A program made the translations under genes and the position numbers. A stretch of DNA of 64,000 nt from Enterococcus columbae DSM 7374 = ATCC 51263 (lineage in GTDB: Bacteria; Bacillota; Bacilli; Lactobacillales; Enterococcaceae). The stretch lies in contig NZ_KE136348.1 of the NCBI RefSeq assembly GCF_000406925.1, positions 313,678 through 377,677 of the forward strand. Direction: 5' to 3'. The notes beneath the pieces are model-generated. The model saw only the letters and a list, made by a program, of their open reading frames with translations. It was not told the origin of the DNA and searched no databases. Position 1 is the first letter of the stretch, and every line of letters starts with the position of its first letter. This document shows, piece by piece, positions 25,941 through 35,711 of the stretch.

Positions 25941-27113
25941 TTAATCACGTAAAATCATTTCACAAAGCATTTTTAAGTCGTTTTCTTGTCGTTCTTGAAT
26001 TTTTTTACTCTGTAAAACAACATGCTCAGTATTTATAGGCACAGACAATGCACATAGAATTCTATTTTGAATTTCCCCAATATCTGTTGGATTAATATAG
26101 TAGACAGCATCTCCACAAATTTCCGGTAAAGAACAAATACCAGAAACAATGCAGGTTTTTCCATAAATCATTGCTTCTAGTGGTGGATATCCAAAGCCTT
26201 CATTCAAAGTAGGATATAAGAAGAGTTCGCAGTTTCTATAAAGAAATTCAAGTTCATCATCGCTTACATATCCTTTAATATCATACTTATCATTGTTTAC
26301 TAACTCTGATCTAACAGTCTTTGACAAGTTTCCAACTACAACTGTCTTTATATTCTGAAGATGCCCTCTCGAATATAAATCATCTAATGCTTTTAATCCT
26401 CTATAGCTGTTCTTTATCCACCTATTTCCACCTAAAAGCAAGATATACTTTTCTTTTACTAGATTATCAAATTTTTTTTCTATACTTCTTGATGTACTAT
26501 TCTTAAGTGGTGAATAACGCACTTCCACTTGATCTTCCGACAACTCTGGAAAATAGTTCAGTAATGAATATTTTGTATGATTTGACACACAGACAATTTT
26601 ATCAAATGCCGCAATACATTCTTTATAATTCGCTATGCCCTGCTCTTTATTTTTTGCATATCCCCACTTCGTATTTTTAAGGAATGTCCGTACTTGTTCT
26701 TTCATTTTAACTTTCATCGAATCTGTATATTTATACTCATATTCATCATGTGGACATTCTACAGCTCTCATTCCATGAAAGGTTGCAACTTTATACACTC
26801 CTTTTGGCAATATTTCCGTCCGATATTCATATGGAAGCCCTGTATAAAACAAATCTATTTCGTTATTACTGAAAACGTTTGGAAGCTCATAAATCGACTT
26901 AACATTAACAGTTTCGATCCTATAATCCTCCATTAATTTTATAAGCCATTCATCCAAAAATTTATCATGATCATAAAAAGCAATAATTCTAATTATCTTC
27001 GAATATTCCTGAACAAGCCTATCAAACACACGTTTAATATATTCTCCGCCACCATGAAACTTAGAACTTCCTATTGGCTGCGCATTCAACAAGTCAAACA
27101 ACAAAGTTTTCAT
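25941..27113 (-). CDS. Glycosyltransferase, GT4-like
   Basis: A 390-aa GT-B fold protein. The C-terminal nucleotide-sugar site has LLLGGNRWIKNSYRGLKALD, then LFLYPTLNEGFGYPPLEAMIYGKTCIVS with the Glu-x7-Glu motif and SLPEICGDAVYYINPTD. The N-terminal acceptor domain starts MKTLLFDLLNAQPIGSSKFHGGGEYIKRV. It adds one sugar to the lipid-linked repeat unit; the sugar cannot be told from sequence. The gene upstream ends four bases away, so it is part of the operon. Confidence 0.85.
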   Translation of the reverse strand: MKTLLFDLLNAQPIGSSKFHGGGEYIKRVFDRLVQEYSKIIRIIAFYDHDKFLDEWLIKLMEDYRIETVNVKSIYELPNVFSNNEIDLFYTGLPYEYRTEILPKGVYKVATFHGMRAVECPHDEYEYKYTDSMKVKMKEQVRTFLKNTKWGYAKNKEQGIANYKECIAAFDKIVCVSNHTKYSLLNYFPELSEDQVEVRYSPLKNSTSRSIEKKFDNLVKEKYILLLGGNRWIKNSYRGLKALDDLYSRGHLQNIKTVVVGNLSKTVRSELVNNDKYDIKGYVSDDELEFLYRNCELFLYPTLNEGFGYPPLEAMIYGKTCIVSGICSLPEICGDAVYYINPTDIGEIQNRILCALSVPINTEHVVLQSKKIQERQENDLKMLCEMILRD

Positions 27114-27116
27114 TTT

Positions 27117-28235
27117 TTAGCCAATCTCCTCTATAATATCAGCATACGTTTCTGTCATTTTTTTCAACGAATGCTCATTTAACACATAATTTCTATTTTC
27201 TTCTAATATACATTTCTTTTCTTTTAAATCTAAATTTACCCACTTACTAAACAGTTCAACCAATTCATCTGGTACTTGGGGATCAAAGGACCATTTTTTC
27301 AAATTATCAGTGAATGTGTTCATTTCAATATTACTTACTAAGATTGGAATTTTTCTAGCAAAGCATTCCAATATAATATTAGACATTCCCTCAACAAGCG
27401 AGGGCAAGACAACCAAATCTGCTTTTTGATACAACGATTCCATCTCGGATGTAAATCCTATAAAATCAACTCTGTCATGCATTCTTTCTTGTTCAACATA
27501 TTTGCACAACTCGTCCATATAATCTGCATCTTCTGTTTTTCCAGCAAAAATAACGGTTCCCTTAAAGTCCGTATCTTTTTTAAGAAATCGAAGCATTATC
27601 ATTTGATTTTTTACTTTCGATATTCTTGCTGGCACTAAAATTGTATTAGCATTTTCTATATCTGGCTTAAGTTTAATTGATTCTGTTTCAATTCCATTTT
27701 TTACCAGAAAAATTTTCTGCTTATAATATTTTCTTAACAGTTCCCGTGCTGCTAACGAATTTGTTGTTATTACATCAGATTTCCCAACAAATAGTTTCAG
27801 CAACTTACTCTGAACAATTCCTTCACCAGAATTTCTTTCAGAATAAATTACTTTAACACCCTTTTGCTTCAAATATGGAATCAAATAACATCCATATGCT
27901 TCATATACAATTGCTGTGGATATATTACACTTTTTTAATAATTTTCTTATTTCACACAAATAGTATATAATCACATTAATTTTGCTATGAACAGGACGTC
28001 TTGACTCAACTATTTCAGCGTTTTTATTATTTATTTCGTTTGTTACATATGAGTTCGCTTGTTTTGCATATGAATGTGGACACACTACAGCAATTTTATC
28101 TACTTTGATATTATTTATCAGATACCGAAATTGTCTTTCTGCTCCTCCCCAAACGATCTCTGGCATTAGTACTAATAAAGTTTGTGGCTTTTTCATTTTC
28201 CTGATTTTCCTTACATCTAATTTAGCTTGTTTCAT
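27117..28235 (-). CDS. Glycosyltransferase, GT4
   Basis: A 372-aa GT-B protein with the Gly-rich acceptor loop IVWGGAERQFRYL near residue 28 and the C-terminal motifs PARISKVKNQ and LVVLPSLVEGMSNIILECFARKIPILVSN. Its ATG overlaps the stop of the next upstream transferase by four bases (ATGA). The donor and acceptor are unknown; GDP-mannose is plausible because the locus makes it. Confidence 0.87.
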   Translation of the reverse strand: MKQAKLDVRKIRKMKKPQTLLVLMPEIVWGGAERQFRYLINNIKVDKIAVVCPHSYAKQANSYVTNEINNKNAEIVESRRPVHSKINVIIYYLCEIRKLLKKCNISTAIVYEAYGCYLIPYLKQKGVKVIYSERNSGEGIVQSKLLKLFVGKSDVITTNSLAARELLRKYYKQKIFLVKNGIETESIKLKPDIENANTILVPARISKVKNQMIMLRFLKKDTDFKGTVIFAGKTEDADYMDELCKYVEQERMHDRVDFIGFTSEMESLYQKADLVVLPSLVEGMSNIILECFARKIPILVSNIEMNTFTDNLKKWSFDPQVPDELVELFSKWVNLDLKEKKCILEENRNYVLNEHSLKKMTETYADIIEEIG

Positions 28236-29350
28236 TGTTTCATTGTTTGCTCAAAAATATGTAGCATTGTGCATGCTGATGCTTTCCAGCTAAACTTTTG
28301 GGTTTGCCGTTGTTCGCTCTTTTTAAGTTTTTCTCTCTCAGAAACATCCAAATGCAACACCTTATTCATTAGTGTTGCTAATTCATTTGCATCTAAGGCA
28401 TCCTGGATGTAAAAAGCCGCCTTTCCTCCAACTTCAGCCAATGATGAATTATTTGCAGTTATAACGGGGGTTCCATAGCTAAAAGCTTCTAAAATAGGAA
28501 TTCCAAATCCCTCATATATTGATGGAAATACAAATAGTATTGCATCAGAGTATAGTGCGCTTTTCTCTTCTGGGGTTACATATCCTGTCAAAATAATATC
28601 TTCTTTATAATTAGATCTATTGATTTGATCCAACACGGGCTGATATTTCCAGCCTTTTCCACCCGAAATAACAAATTGAATATTTTCATATTTTCGCAAC
28701 ACATCAAATGCTTTAACCGCTGTCAAAATATTTTTCCGTGGTTCCAAAGTTCCTAAGTAAAAAATATAACGCCCCGTGATGTTATATTTTTCTCTTGTGA
28801 CTTTAATCGTATCATCTGAAACTCTACTTTTCGCTTCAGCTCCACCATTATAGCAAACGATAATCTTGTCATCAGGAACCTTCATGATTTGCATCAAATC
28901 CTTTTTTGTACACTCAGATACAACTGCGATCTTATCTGCCATCCTACAGGAATGTCGAACAAATAGTTTTTGCTTTACAACATTACTTGTTTCTCCAATC
29001 CCTCTAAATTTACATAATGCCAAATCATGAATTGTCAAAACATATTTTACTCCCTTAGGTTTTCTCAGTGGAAGAATGTGATTGCAATTCCAAAATATAT
29101 CAATTTTATATTTTTTCAGTAAGGTAATTAATTTTGTATTATACCAGACCATGCCTTGCTTAAAAGGTTCTACGACCTCGTGCCAATTTTCAGGAATCGG
29201 AAAATCAAGTTGAACTTTTTCTCTACTAAGCAAATAGTATTCATTTTTTTTGTCAATTAATGCAAGCTGCTTTATTATCTCATATTGAGTAACTGCAATT
29301 CCTGTCATATTTTTTCCGGTAAAAAGCCGCGCATCTATTCCGATCCTCAT
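28232..29350 (-). CDS. Glycosyltransferase, GT4 (mannosyltransferase-like)
   Basis: A 372-aa protein starting MRIGIDARLFTGKNMTGIAVTQYE, the N-terminus of many GT4 mannosyl- and rhamnosyltransferases. The donor site has LGTLEPRKNILTAVKAFD and VFPSIYEGFGIPILEAFSYGTPVITANNSSLAEVGGKAA. Similar in layout to the genes at 29861 and 30979, which suggests that the three arose from related GT4 families. It lies 20 bases after the acetyltransferase gene. Confidence 0.88.
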   Translation of the reverse strand: MRIGIDARLFTGKNMTGIAVTQYEIIKQLALIDKKNEYYLLSREKVQLDFPIPENWHEVVEPFKQGMVWYNTKLITLLKKYKIDIFWNCNHILPLRKPKGVKYVLTIHDLALCKFRGIGETSNVVKQKLFVRHSCRMADKIAVVSECTKKDLMQIMKVPDDKIIVCYNGGAEAKSRVSDDTIKVTREKYNITGRYIFYLGTLEPRKNILTAVKAFDVLRKYENIQFVISGGKGWKYQPVLDQINRSNYKEDIILTGYVTPEEKSALYSDAILFVFPSIYEGFGIPILEAFSYGTPVITANNSSLAEVGGKAAFYIQDALDANELATLMNKVLHLDVSEREKLKKSEQRQTQKFSWKASACTMLHIFEQTMKQ

Positions 29351-29369
29351 AAATATACATTTTCTCCTA

Positions 29370-29859
29370 TTATAGAATCTGATTTATCCCAACTACTGTA
29401 ACTCCGTCTAGAACATCTTTTGTTACAACAGTATTTGCTCCGATTTTAACATTATTTCCAACTTTTATATTGCCTAATATTTTTGCACCAGCACCAATAT
29501 ATACATTATCTCCTATAATTGGTGCTCCAGCTTTTCCTTGGACCGCTCCAATGGTAACCTGCTGAAAAATTGTAAAATTCTCTCCTATTAGAGCATCCTT
29601 ATTTATTACAATTCCATTCATATGTACTAATCTTAATCCTACACCAATTTCTGTACATAATGGAATTTCAATACCATGAAGAATTCGATTATAATAATTG
29701 TTTAATCCTTTATATAGTAGAAGTTGAACTTTTTGGATCAATGTCAAGTTTTCTTTGCGGGCGAGCTGTACCCCCCTTTAAAATCTTTAAAACTTTTTTA
29801 GTATCTCCTTGACACTGCTCGCAGTCTCTTAACCATCTTACTCTACTATCTTTGTCCAT
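29370..29859 (-). pseudogene. CysE-like sugar/serine O-acetyltransferase, out of frame at a G6 run
   Basis: The ATG at 29859, after GAGGAG, opens MDKDSRVRWLRDCEQCQGDTKKVLKILKGG and then runs out of frame at six G (29776-29771). The rest, VQLARKENLTLIQKVQLLLYKGLNNYYNRILHG and the hexapeptide repeats (IGENFTIFQQVTIGAVQ, IGDNVYIGAGAKILGNI), is in another frame. With five G the two parts join. The end GVTVVGINQIL also departs from the usual VVGNPAK tail. Expected to acetylate a sugar. Phase-off or decayed; an internal ATG at 29747 might still give a short form. Confidence 0.7.
29771..29776 (-). repeat. G6 run at the frame break of the CysE-like gene (off)
   Basis: Six G on the coding strand. Loss of one G restores the frame. 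Shorter than the other runs, so slippage would be rarer. Confidence 0.7.
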
Positions 29860-29860
29860 T

Positions 29861-30895
29861 TTAGCTCTCCTCAAACAAATCAATCCATTGGATTGCTGCT
29901 CTCTCCCATGAATATTTTTCTAGAACTTCTTGAATTTTCTTATCGGAAATTTTTCTGTCTTGTTCAAATGAAAAACTGTAATCATCCGGATCGAACATCA
30001 CTGCGACATCTTTAAAAATTTCTGGAAGACATGATGTATTTGCTACAAACAATTTTGCCCCGCATGACAATGCTTCCAGTGGTGGGATTCCAAAGCCTTC
30101 ATATTTTGATGGAAATACAAATGCCTTGCAGTGTTTCATCAGTGTCTTATTCTCTTCGTCTGTCACATATCCCAAATAAATTATATTTTGTTCCTTCATC
30201 ACTGTATCAGATGAGTTTTCCCAAACTTTCCCTGCTACAACATACTTGTTCTCTGGATGTCGTTTTGCATTTTCAACAACCCATATGAAGTTTTTATGGG
30301 GAGCCTGACTACCTAACGAATAATAGTATTCACCTTTTTTTATATTTGGATGTTTCCCCCAGAAGTTCTCATCTTCTGAAATATCCTTCATGTGTTCCCA
30401 CCCGTTTGAAATAACAGTTATCTTCTCAGGTGACACCTTCAAATATTCCATTATCTTTTTTTTTGATGTTTCAGAAACTGTTACAATTTTTCCCGCTCTT
30501 AGTTTACTTGACACAAAGTTAATTATACATTTAATTCTGAACATCAGTGGATCATACTTCTTATATATTAAAGGACGTATATCATGTGTGCATATAATTG
30601 CACCTTTCTGTATACACAAATTTCCTGACATTGAACAATAACATATATTATTACTTTTTAAATAACTTCTAAGTTTTCCAATACAAATTTTGCTACCTTT
30701 TGATGGCAGTCTCACCACTTCAATGTTTTGCAATCTTGGCAACTTAATTTCTGTATTATCTGGGCATAACAAATACAATTTAATATGTTCTGAATCAATT
30801 TTTTTATCGATTCTTTTTATAATCTCTAACATATATCTTTCTATGCCTGTAGTTCTATTTGCTAACGGCGATCCATTTATCGCATATTTTTTCAT
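29861..30895 (-). CDS. Glycosyltransferase, GT4
   Basis: A 344-aa GT-B protein starting MKKYAINGSPLANRTTGIERYMLEIIKRI. The C-terminal donor site has YSLGSQAPHKNFIW and AFVFPSKYEGFGIPPLEALSCGAKLFVANTSCLPEIF. Slightly short for GT4, but both domains are present. The stop lies one base before the start of the CysE-like gene. Confidence 0.87.
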   Translation of the reverse strand: MKKYAINGSPLANRTTGIERYMLEIIKRIDKKIDSEHIKLYLLCPDNTEIKLPRLQNIEVVRLPSKGSKICIGKLRSYLKSNNICYCSMSGNLCIQKGAIICTHDIRPLIYKKYDPLMFRIKCIINFVSSKLRAGKIVTVSETSKKKIMEYLKVSPEKITVISNGWEHMKDISEDENFWGKHPNIKKGEYYYSLGSQAPHKNFIWVVENAKRHPENKYVVAGKVWENSSDTVMKEQNIIYLGYVTDEENKTLMKHCKAFVFPSKYEGFGIPPLEALSCGAKLFVANTSCLPEIFKDVAVMFDPDDYSFSFEQDRKISDKKIQEVLEKYSWERAAIQWIDLFEES

Positions 30896-30978
30896 TATAT
30901 TACCTCAAGCCACCTTTGTCCTGTACTTAATTATGATGTTCTATTTTTAAGTAGAAAACCATCGTGACAATACACTTT

Positions 30979-32109
30979 TTACTCTTCAATTCCCCCTGCC
31001 TCTTTTAATATTCCATACATTTCCTTCGCTGATTTTTTCCAATCAAATTTATCTAGTTGCCTCTTGCCTTTATCTATCAAATCGCTTCTTTTATCCTCAT
31101 TCATCAGCAATCTTTCTGTTTCTACACAAATCTCATCTGTATTATGTGGATCAATAAGGACAGCGGCATTACCGGCTACTTCAGGCAATGAAGTCACATT
31201 AGATGTGATTACCGGCGTTCCATTTACATACGCTTCCAAAATCGGTATTCCAAAGCCTTCAGAAAATGTTGGGAACACAAACATTATACTATTTTTATAC
31301 AGACTATTTTTTTCTTCGTCACTTACATATTCCAAAACAATAATATTTGTAATTTTATTTTCTTTTATATAGGCATATTCTTTTGATTCTTTGTACCCTC
31401 TAAAACCAAACAGAACTAATTGATATTTATCTCTTAACTCTTGATTTAATCTTTTGTACGCTTTTATCAGCCCCATCGAATTTTTCCTTGATTCCAGAGA
31501 ACCAAATCCTAAAATATATGGCTTTTCGATTTTATGTTTCTTGAAAAAAAAATGTTCTTCATCTGGATTCAAACGGCACACTTCAAAATCTGTACTGTTA
31601 TAAATCACTTGGATTTTATCCTTTGCTACAGGAAAGGACTCACATATATCCTTCTTTGCATAGTTAGATATTGTTACAATCTCTTTTGCTCTTTTTACTG
31701 CCTGCGGAACAACTGTTCTTCTATAAATTAATCCGGCCTTCTTATACAGTGAGCTAGCTTCTTTTAACTTTAAGGACATATAAATTACATCGTGTACTGT
31801 TACTACCGTAGGACAAGAAACCTTTAACGGTGCTGTATTGTATGGACACCAAAGAACATCTATATTATATTTTTTTACAGCTTTGGGCAAAACAAGTTGT
31901 TCCCATTTGAAATAATTTGCTGAACTACAGTTCACAATTTCAAAATTTTTTTCTTTAAATATTTCAGTCAGCTCTGTGTCTAACTTTCCCGGAACAAAAA
32001 TAGCAATTTCGGCATCATCTAATTCTAGGTTTTTTAATATTGAAGCCGCAACAATTCCCATTCCTGTTTTTTTTCCACACAATAGATTTCCATCAACACC
32101 GATTCGCAC
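30979..32109 (-). CDS. Glycosyltransferase, GT4
   Basis: A 376-aa GT-B protein, MRIGVDGNLLCGKKTGMGIVAASILKNL at the start. The donor site has LGFGSLESRKNSMGLIKAY and VFPTFSEGFGIPILEAYVNGTPVITSNVTSLPEVAGNAA. The segment WCPYNTAPLKVSCPTVVTVHDVIYMSLKL in the first domain resembles mannosyltransferases of exopolysaccharide loci. It lies 12 bases from the preceding transferase gene in the operon. Confidence 0.88.
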   Translation of the reverse strand: MRIGVDGNLLCGKKTGMGIVAASILKNLELDDAEIAIFVPGKLDTELTEIFKEKNFEIVNCSSANYFKWEQLVLPKAVKKYNIDVLWCPYNTAPLKVSCPTVVTVHDVIYMSLKLKEASSLYKKAGLIYRRTVVPQAVKRAKEIVTISNYAKKDICESFPVAKDKIQVIYNSTDFEVCRLNPDEEHFFFKKHKIEKPYILGFGSLESRKNSMGLIKAYKRLNQELRDKYQLVLFGFRGYKESKEYAYIKENKITNIIVLEYVSDEEKNSLYKNSIMFVFPTFSEGFGIPILEAYVNGTPVITSNVTSLPEVAGNAAVLIDPHNTDEICVETERLLMNEDKRSDLIDKGKRQLDKFDWKKSAKEMYGILKEAGGIEE

Positions 32110-32121
32110 CGTTATTTCTCC

Positions 32122-33375
32122 TTACACAATCTGCTTCATTCTTTCCTTTGCTACATTCCATGTAAAGTTCTCTTTCACATAAGAATTACCGTTTCGAGTT
32201 AATCTTTCACTCAAGCAAGTATCCGTCATAACACGAACTACTTGATTCGCAAATGCTTGATCATCATCTGCAACCAACCAATCCTGACCGTCAATTGCAT
32301 TGATATTTTCTGCTCCAATTGTCGTAGTTACTACTGGAATTCCCATTGCCATTGCTTCGAGATTTTTGGTCTTTATGCCACTTCCAAACGTAAGTGGGCA
32401 TACGAATACCTGGCACTTTCCAACCTCAGTTCTTACATCCTCTACCCTTCCAGTAAAGACAACTGAATCATTTCCTTTTGCAGCTTTCTTAAGTTGATCT
32501 GTTATTCCTCCACCAACAACGATAAATTGGGCATCTGATACCCTCTCTTGTATTAATGGGAAAATATCTCTTATAAAGTGAATTGCACCGGCTTCATTAT
32601 GGGCCACACTCATTGCGCCTAAAAAAGCAATCGTATGTTGATTCTTTTCCTGTTTATCGAAGAATTCTCCATAATATTCAACATCAACACCCAGCGGAAC
32701 TGCAACTGCTCGGTCAAACTTCAACTCATTATTAAGGATTTTTGCTTCTCGATCTGCTACAAAAACTATCTTGTTATAGCTTTTAGCAATATTTCTTTCA
32801 TATCTTTTCAATAATGATACTTCAGATTTTAGTATGGCAGTTTTCATTCCACTTGAGGAGAGAATTTTCTGTACATTTTTAGGTAAAGAATATAAATATG
32901 CCCCATATGGATTAATTGATGCCATATCTTGCGATAATTGACGCTCATAACGAATTGACAGCATATCATCTAAATCAGCAATCTTATAGCCCTGATATTC
33001 TCGCGCATATTCAGTCATTCGCACCATATCTGCAATCACAACATCCGGCTTAATCTCATCCAAAACTTCCTTGATGCGAACAGCATTTAAAGAATCCCAA
33101 AACAGAGAAACCTGCATTGGCCATTTTCTTTGAAAAAATGTTTTTAACATCAGATTTTTTATTTTTTTCTTTGCCGAAACATTTGGCAGTACTATGACAT
33201 CATTGATGAAATCCGGCTTTTTATTTGGATCATCGCCTTCCTCTAAATACGAAATAACTGTAATATCATACCCATATGTTTCATGCAAAATTTTACAATA
33301 ATTGTACATCACATTTTTACGCCCAGAACTAGCCGGAAATGGAAGTCTAGCCGTCAAAAATACCAATCTTTTCAT
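32122..33375 (-). CDS. Glycosyltransferase, GT4 (Stp2/exopolysaccharide type)
   Basis: About 417 aa, starting MKRLVFLTARLPFPASSGRKNVMYNYC. The start at 33375 is chosen because GGAG sits three bases before it and the family begins at this motif; the longer frame upstream is not typical. The donor side has IAFLGAMSVAHNEAGAIHFI, VFVCPLTFGSGIKTKNLEAMAMGIPVVTT and IVVGGG. This form is often found in loci that build the first part of a repeat unit on a lipid carrier. Confidence 0.85.
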   Translation of the reverse strand: MKRLVFLTARLPFPASSGRKNVMYNYCKILHETYGYDITVISYLEEGDDPNKKPDFINDVIVLPNVSAKKKIKNLMLKTFFQRKWPMQVSLFWDSLNAVRIKEVLDEIKPDVVIADMVRMTEYAREYQGYKIADLDDMLSIRYERQLSQDMASINPYGAYLYSLPKNVQKILSSSGMKTAILKSEVSLLKRYERNIAKSYNKIVFVADREAKILNNELKFDRAVAVPLGVDVEYYGEFFDKQEKNQHTIAFLGAMSVAHNEAGAIHFIRDIFPLIQERVSDAQFIVVGGGITDQLKKAAKGNDSVVFTGRVEDVRTEVGKCQVFVCPLTFGSGIKTKNLEAMAMGIPVVTTTIGAENINAIDGQDWLVADDDQAFANQVVRVMTDTCLSERLTRNGNSYVKENFTWNVAKERMKQIV

Positions 33376-33395
33376 AATCTCCTCATTCTTGCTTT

Positions 33396-34361
33396 TCAGC
33401 ACCGAACTTTTATCAGCTCTGCATCTCCAACTACCAAGCATCTGCCCAATCCTGCCGGTAAAAATAGTGTTTCACCTTTACTGAAGCGCATCGGTTTCTG
33501 CTCCGCGTCCATCGTCTGCACTTCACCGTAACCATTCAGACACATTAATACCTGAAAAGAGGTATCCATCACGGAAAAGGCAAAGCCCTTCGTTACTTGT
33601 ATTCTTTCTGTTTCAAAATATTTACACCGACAAAGCAGTTCACGGGAGCAGCCAGAATAGTATTTCACCATTCTCGGTTTCTGGCTCACATCCGGTGCCA
33701 CCTTCATGTTCATGACCTGCACAGCTTTGTCAAAGTGCAGCTCACGTTTTTTGCCGTTCTTATCCACGCGGTCATAATCATAGACCCGGTAGGTCACATT
33801 GGAACTTTCCTGAATCTCTGCCACAAGGATGCCCTTACCGATGCCATGCACAGTACCTGCCGGAACAAAGTAAGTATCGCCCTTGTGAACTGGAACCTTT
33901 TGCAGATGTTTATCCAACGCTCCAGTTTCAACCGCTTTCCGGAGAATTTCTTCCGTCACTTCATGCTGGAAACCATAAATCAGACTGGCTCCTTCATCAG
34001 CATCGATGACATACCACATCTCAGTCTTACCATTGTCACCTTCGTGTTCTCTCGCATACTCATCACTAGGATGCACTTGTACTGAGAGATCTTTCTTGGC
34101 ATCGATGAATTTCACCAGCACAGGCAATTCACCGTTTTCTACTTTTGTACCGAGGTATTCTGGATGGGCTTTTAGCACTTCAGCCAGTGTTTTTCCTTTA
34201 TATGTACCATTTGCCACATAACTTGGACCGTCCGGATGAACCGAACACTCCCAAGTTTCTGCTAATGGTGTTAGATCAAGCTTTTTACCATATTCTTCCC
34301 GAAGTCGAGTACCACCCCACAAATAATCTTTACCCGTCGGAATCAATTTCATGATTTCCAT
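33396..34361 (-). CDS. manA: Mannose-6-phosphate isomerase, class I
   Basis: Interconverts fructose 6-phosphate and mannose 6-phosphate, the entry step to GDP-mannose. Zinc-site and substrate motifs are present: KFIDAKKDLSVQVHPSDEYAREHEG, TEMWYVID and the PAGTVHGIG box. It is about 321 aa long, within the range of Firmicute ManA. The ATG at 34361 is preferred (GGAG 8 bases before). GC is clearly above that of the glycosyltransferase genes to its left, as for the next two genes, which suggests transfer from a higher-GC gut Clostridia-type source. Confidence 0.93.
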   Translation of the reverse strand: MEIMKLIPTGKDYLWGGTRLREEYGKKLDLTPLAETWECSVHPDGPSYVANGTYKGKTLAEVLKAHPEYLGTKVENGELPVLVKFIDAKKDLSVQVHPSDEYAREHEGDNGKTEMWYVIDADEGASLIYGFQHEVTEEILRKAVETGALDKHLQKVPVHKGDTYFVPAGTVHGIGKGILVAEIQESSNVTYRVYDYDRVDKNGKKRELHFDKAVQVMNMKVAPDVSQKPRMVKYYSGCSRELLCRCKYFETERIQVTKGFAFSVMDTSFQVLMCLNGYGEVQTMDAEQKPMRFSKGETLFLPAGLGRCLVVGDAELIKVRC

Positions 34362-34381
34362 TACTCTGTCTCCCACTGTTT

Positions 34382-35692
34382 TTATTCCATCGGAAATTTA
34401 ATCTTATCTGCGACGCTGATTTCTTCGCCCAGCTGGACTTCGATCATATCCAGTGCAGTAATGGCCTCAATCGTGTGTTTGCAGCCTGCTGCGATGGTGA
34501 TCACATCGCCAGTACGTAGAACCTGCTCCATGCCATCAACGATTGCCTTACCCTTACCGGAAACGACCGTCCACACTTCCTCACGGTAGTTATGCATGTG
34601 ATACGTCATGTGTTCGCCAGCTCTCATAGAAACCTTGACCGTCATGGAACCCGGTTGCACATCAATAACCGTATAAGTACCCCAAGACTTCTCAGCATAC
34701 ATTGCTTCCGTCTCAATTTTTTCCACATAAGGCTTCATATAACCGCTGCGTTCTTTATCAGCAATCAGGATGCCATCACCACTGGCTGCAACAATCATGT
34801 CCTTACAGCCCATGCAAAGAATCGGGATATTCAGCTCGTTCACCACATTGGTGTTCTCACAGGTTTCATCCAGGATGGCTTTGCCCTTAGTCTTATCTGC
34901 CATGACTTCGGCCATCATGTTCCATGTGCCGACATCCTTCCAGTCACCGCTGTAACGCAGAACCTGAATGCTGGACTCTTTCTCGACCACAGCATAGTCA
35001 AAGCTGATCTTGGTCAGGGTATCATATTTATTGAACAAATCACGGTAATCTTCAAAATCGATCATGCTGTGTGCTTTGTCCAGCAGATAGCCCAGCTTGA
35101 ACGCAAAGATGCCTGCATTCCACAGCGCACTTTGAGCCAAATACTTTTTAGCCGTTTCCACATCCGGCTTTTCCTTGAATTCCTTAACTTTGCTGACATT
35201 TTCGCCGCTTTCCGGGATAATGTAACCGTACTTCTCGCTAGGATAGGTCGGCTCAATGCCCATCAGGGTCAAATTTGCGCCGCCCTGCTCTGCCAGTTCC
35301 TGCAAAGTCTTGACAGCTTCGTAATAGGTATTATCTACATAAGGGTCAACCGGGCAGACAACAACTGCTTCATTCTCTGCCATACCCAGCTCATCGTGAA
35401 GATAAGCTGCAGCCAGTGCGATGGCAGGGAATGTATCGCGGCGGCAAGGCTCTACACAAATAGAAGCCTTCTCGCCCAGCTGGTTCTTGATAGCACTTGC
35501 CTGTGATTTACTCGTTGCAATGGTGATCTTTGCATCAGCATCTACCGTAGTAATCTGGCGATAGACACGCTGCACCATAGATTCATACTCATCATTATTC
35601 TTGAACAGCTTGATAAACTGCTTGCTGCGCACGTCATTAGAAAGAGGCCAGAGACGCTTACCTGAACCACCAGAAAGTAAAATAAAATTCAT
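34382..35692 (-). CDS. manC: Mannose-1-phosphate guanylyltransferase
   Basis: Makes GDP-mannose from GTP and mannose 1-phosphate. The N-terminal pyrophosphorylase motif LLSGGSGKRLWPLSN is followed by FVVCPVDPY-type and FKEKPDVETAKKYL motifs. The C-terminal cupin (about 340-430) has GEHMTYHMHNYREEVWTVVSGKGKAIVDG and may carry isomerase-type activity, though a separate manA lies beside it. 436 aa. High GC for the window. The antisense open frames on the plus strand are shadows of this codon usage. Confidence 0.93.
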   Translation of the reverse strand: MNFILLSGGSGKRLWPLSNDVRSKQFIKLFKNNDEYESMVQRVYRQITTVDADAKITIATSKSQASAIKNQLGEKASICVEPCRRDTFPAIALAAAYLHDELGMAENEAVVVCPVDPYVDNTYYEAVKTLQELAEQGGANLTLMGIEPTYPSEKYGYIIPESGENVSKVKEFKEKPDVETAKKYLAQSALWNAGIFAFKLGYLLDKAHSMIDFEDYRDLFNKYDTLTKISFDYAVVEKESSIQVLRYSGDWKDVGTWNMMAEVMADKTKGKAILDETCENTNVVNELNIPILCMGCKDMIVAASGDGILIADKERSGYMKPYVEKIETEAMYAEKSWGTYTVIDVQPGSMTVKVSMRAGEHMTYHMHNYREEVWTVVSGKGKAIVDGMEQVLRTGDVITIAAGCKHTIEAITALDMIEVQLGEEISVADKIKFPME

Positions 35693-35711
35693 AATTTTTT
35701 CTCCTCTATCT

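Noticed and set aside
34592-35506. 304-codon plus-strand frame
   Set aside because: Shadow of manC caused by its high-GC codon use.
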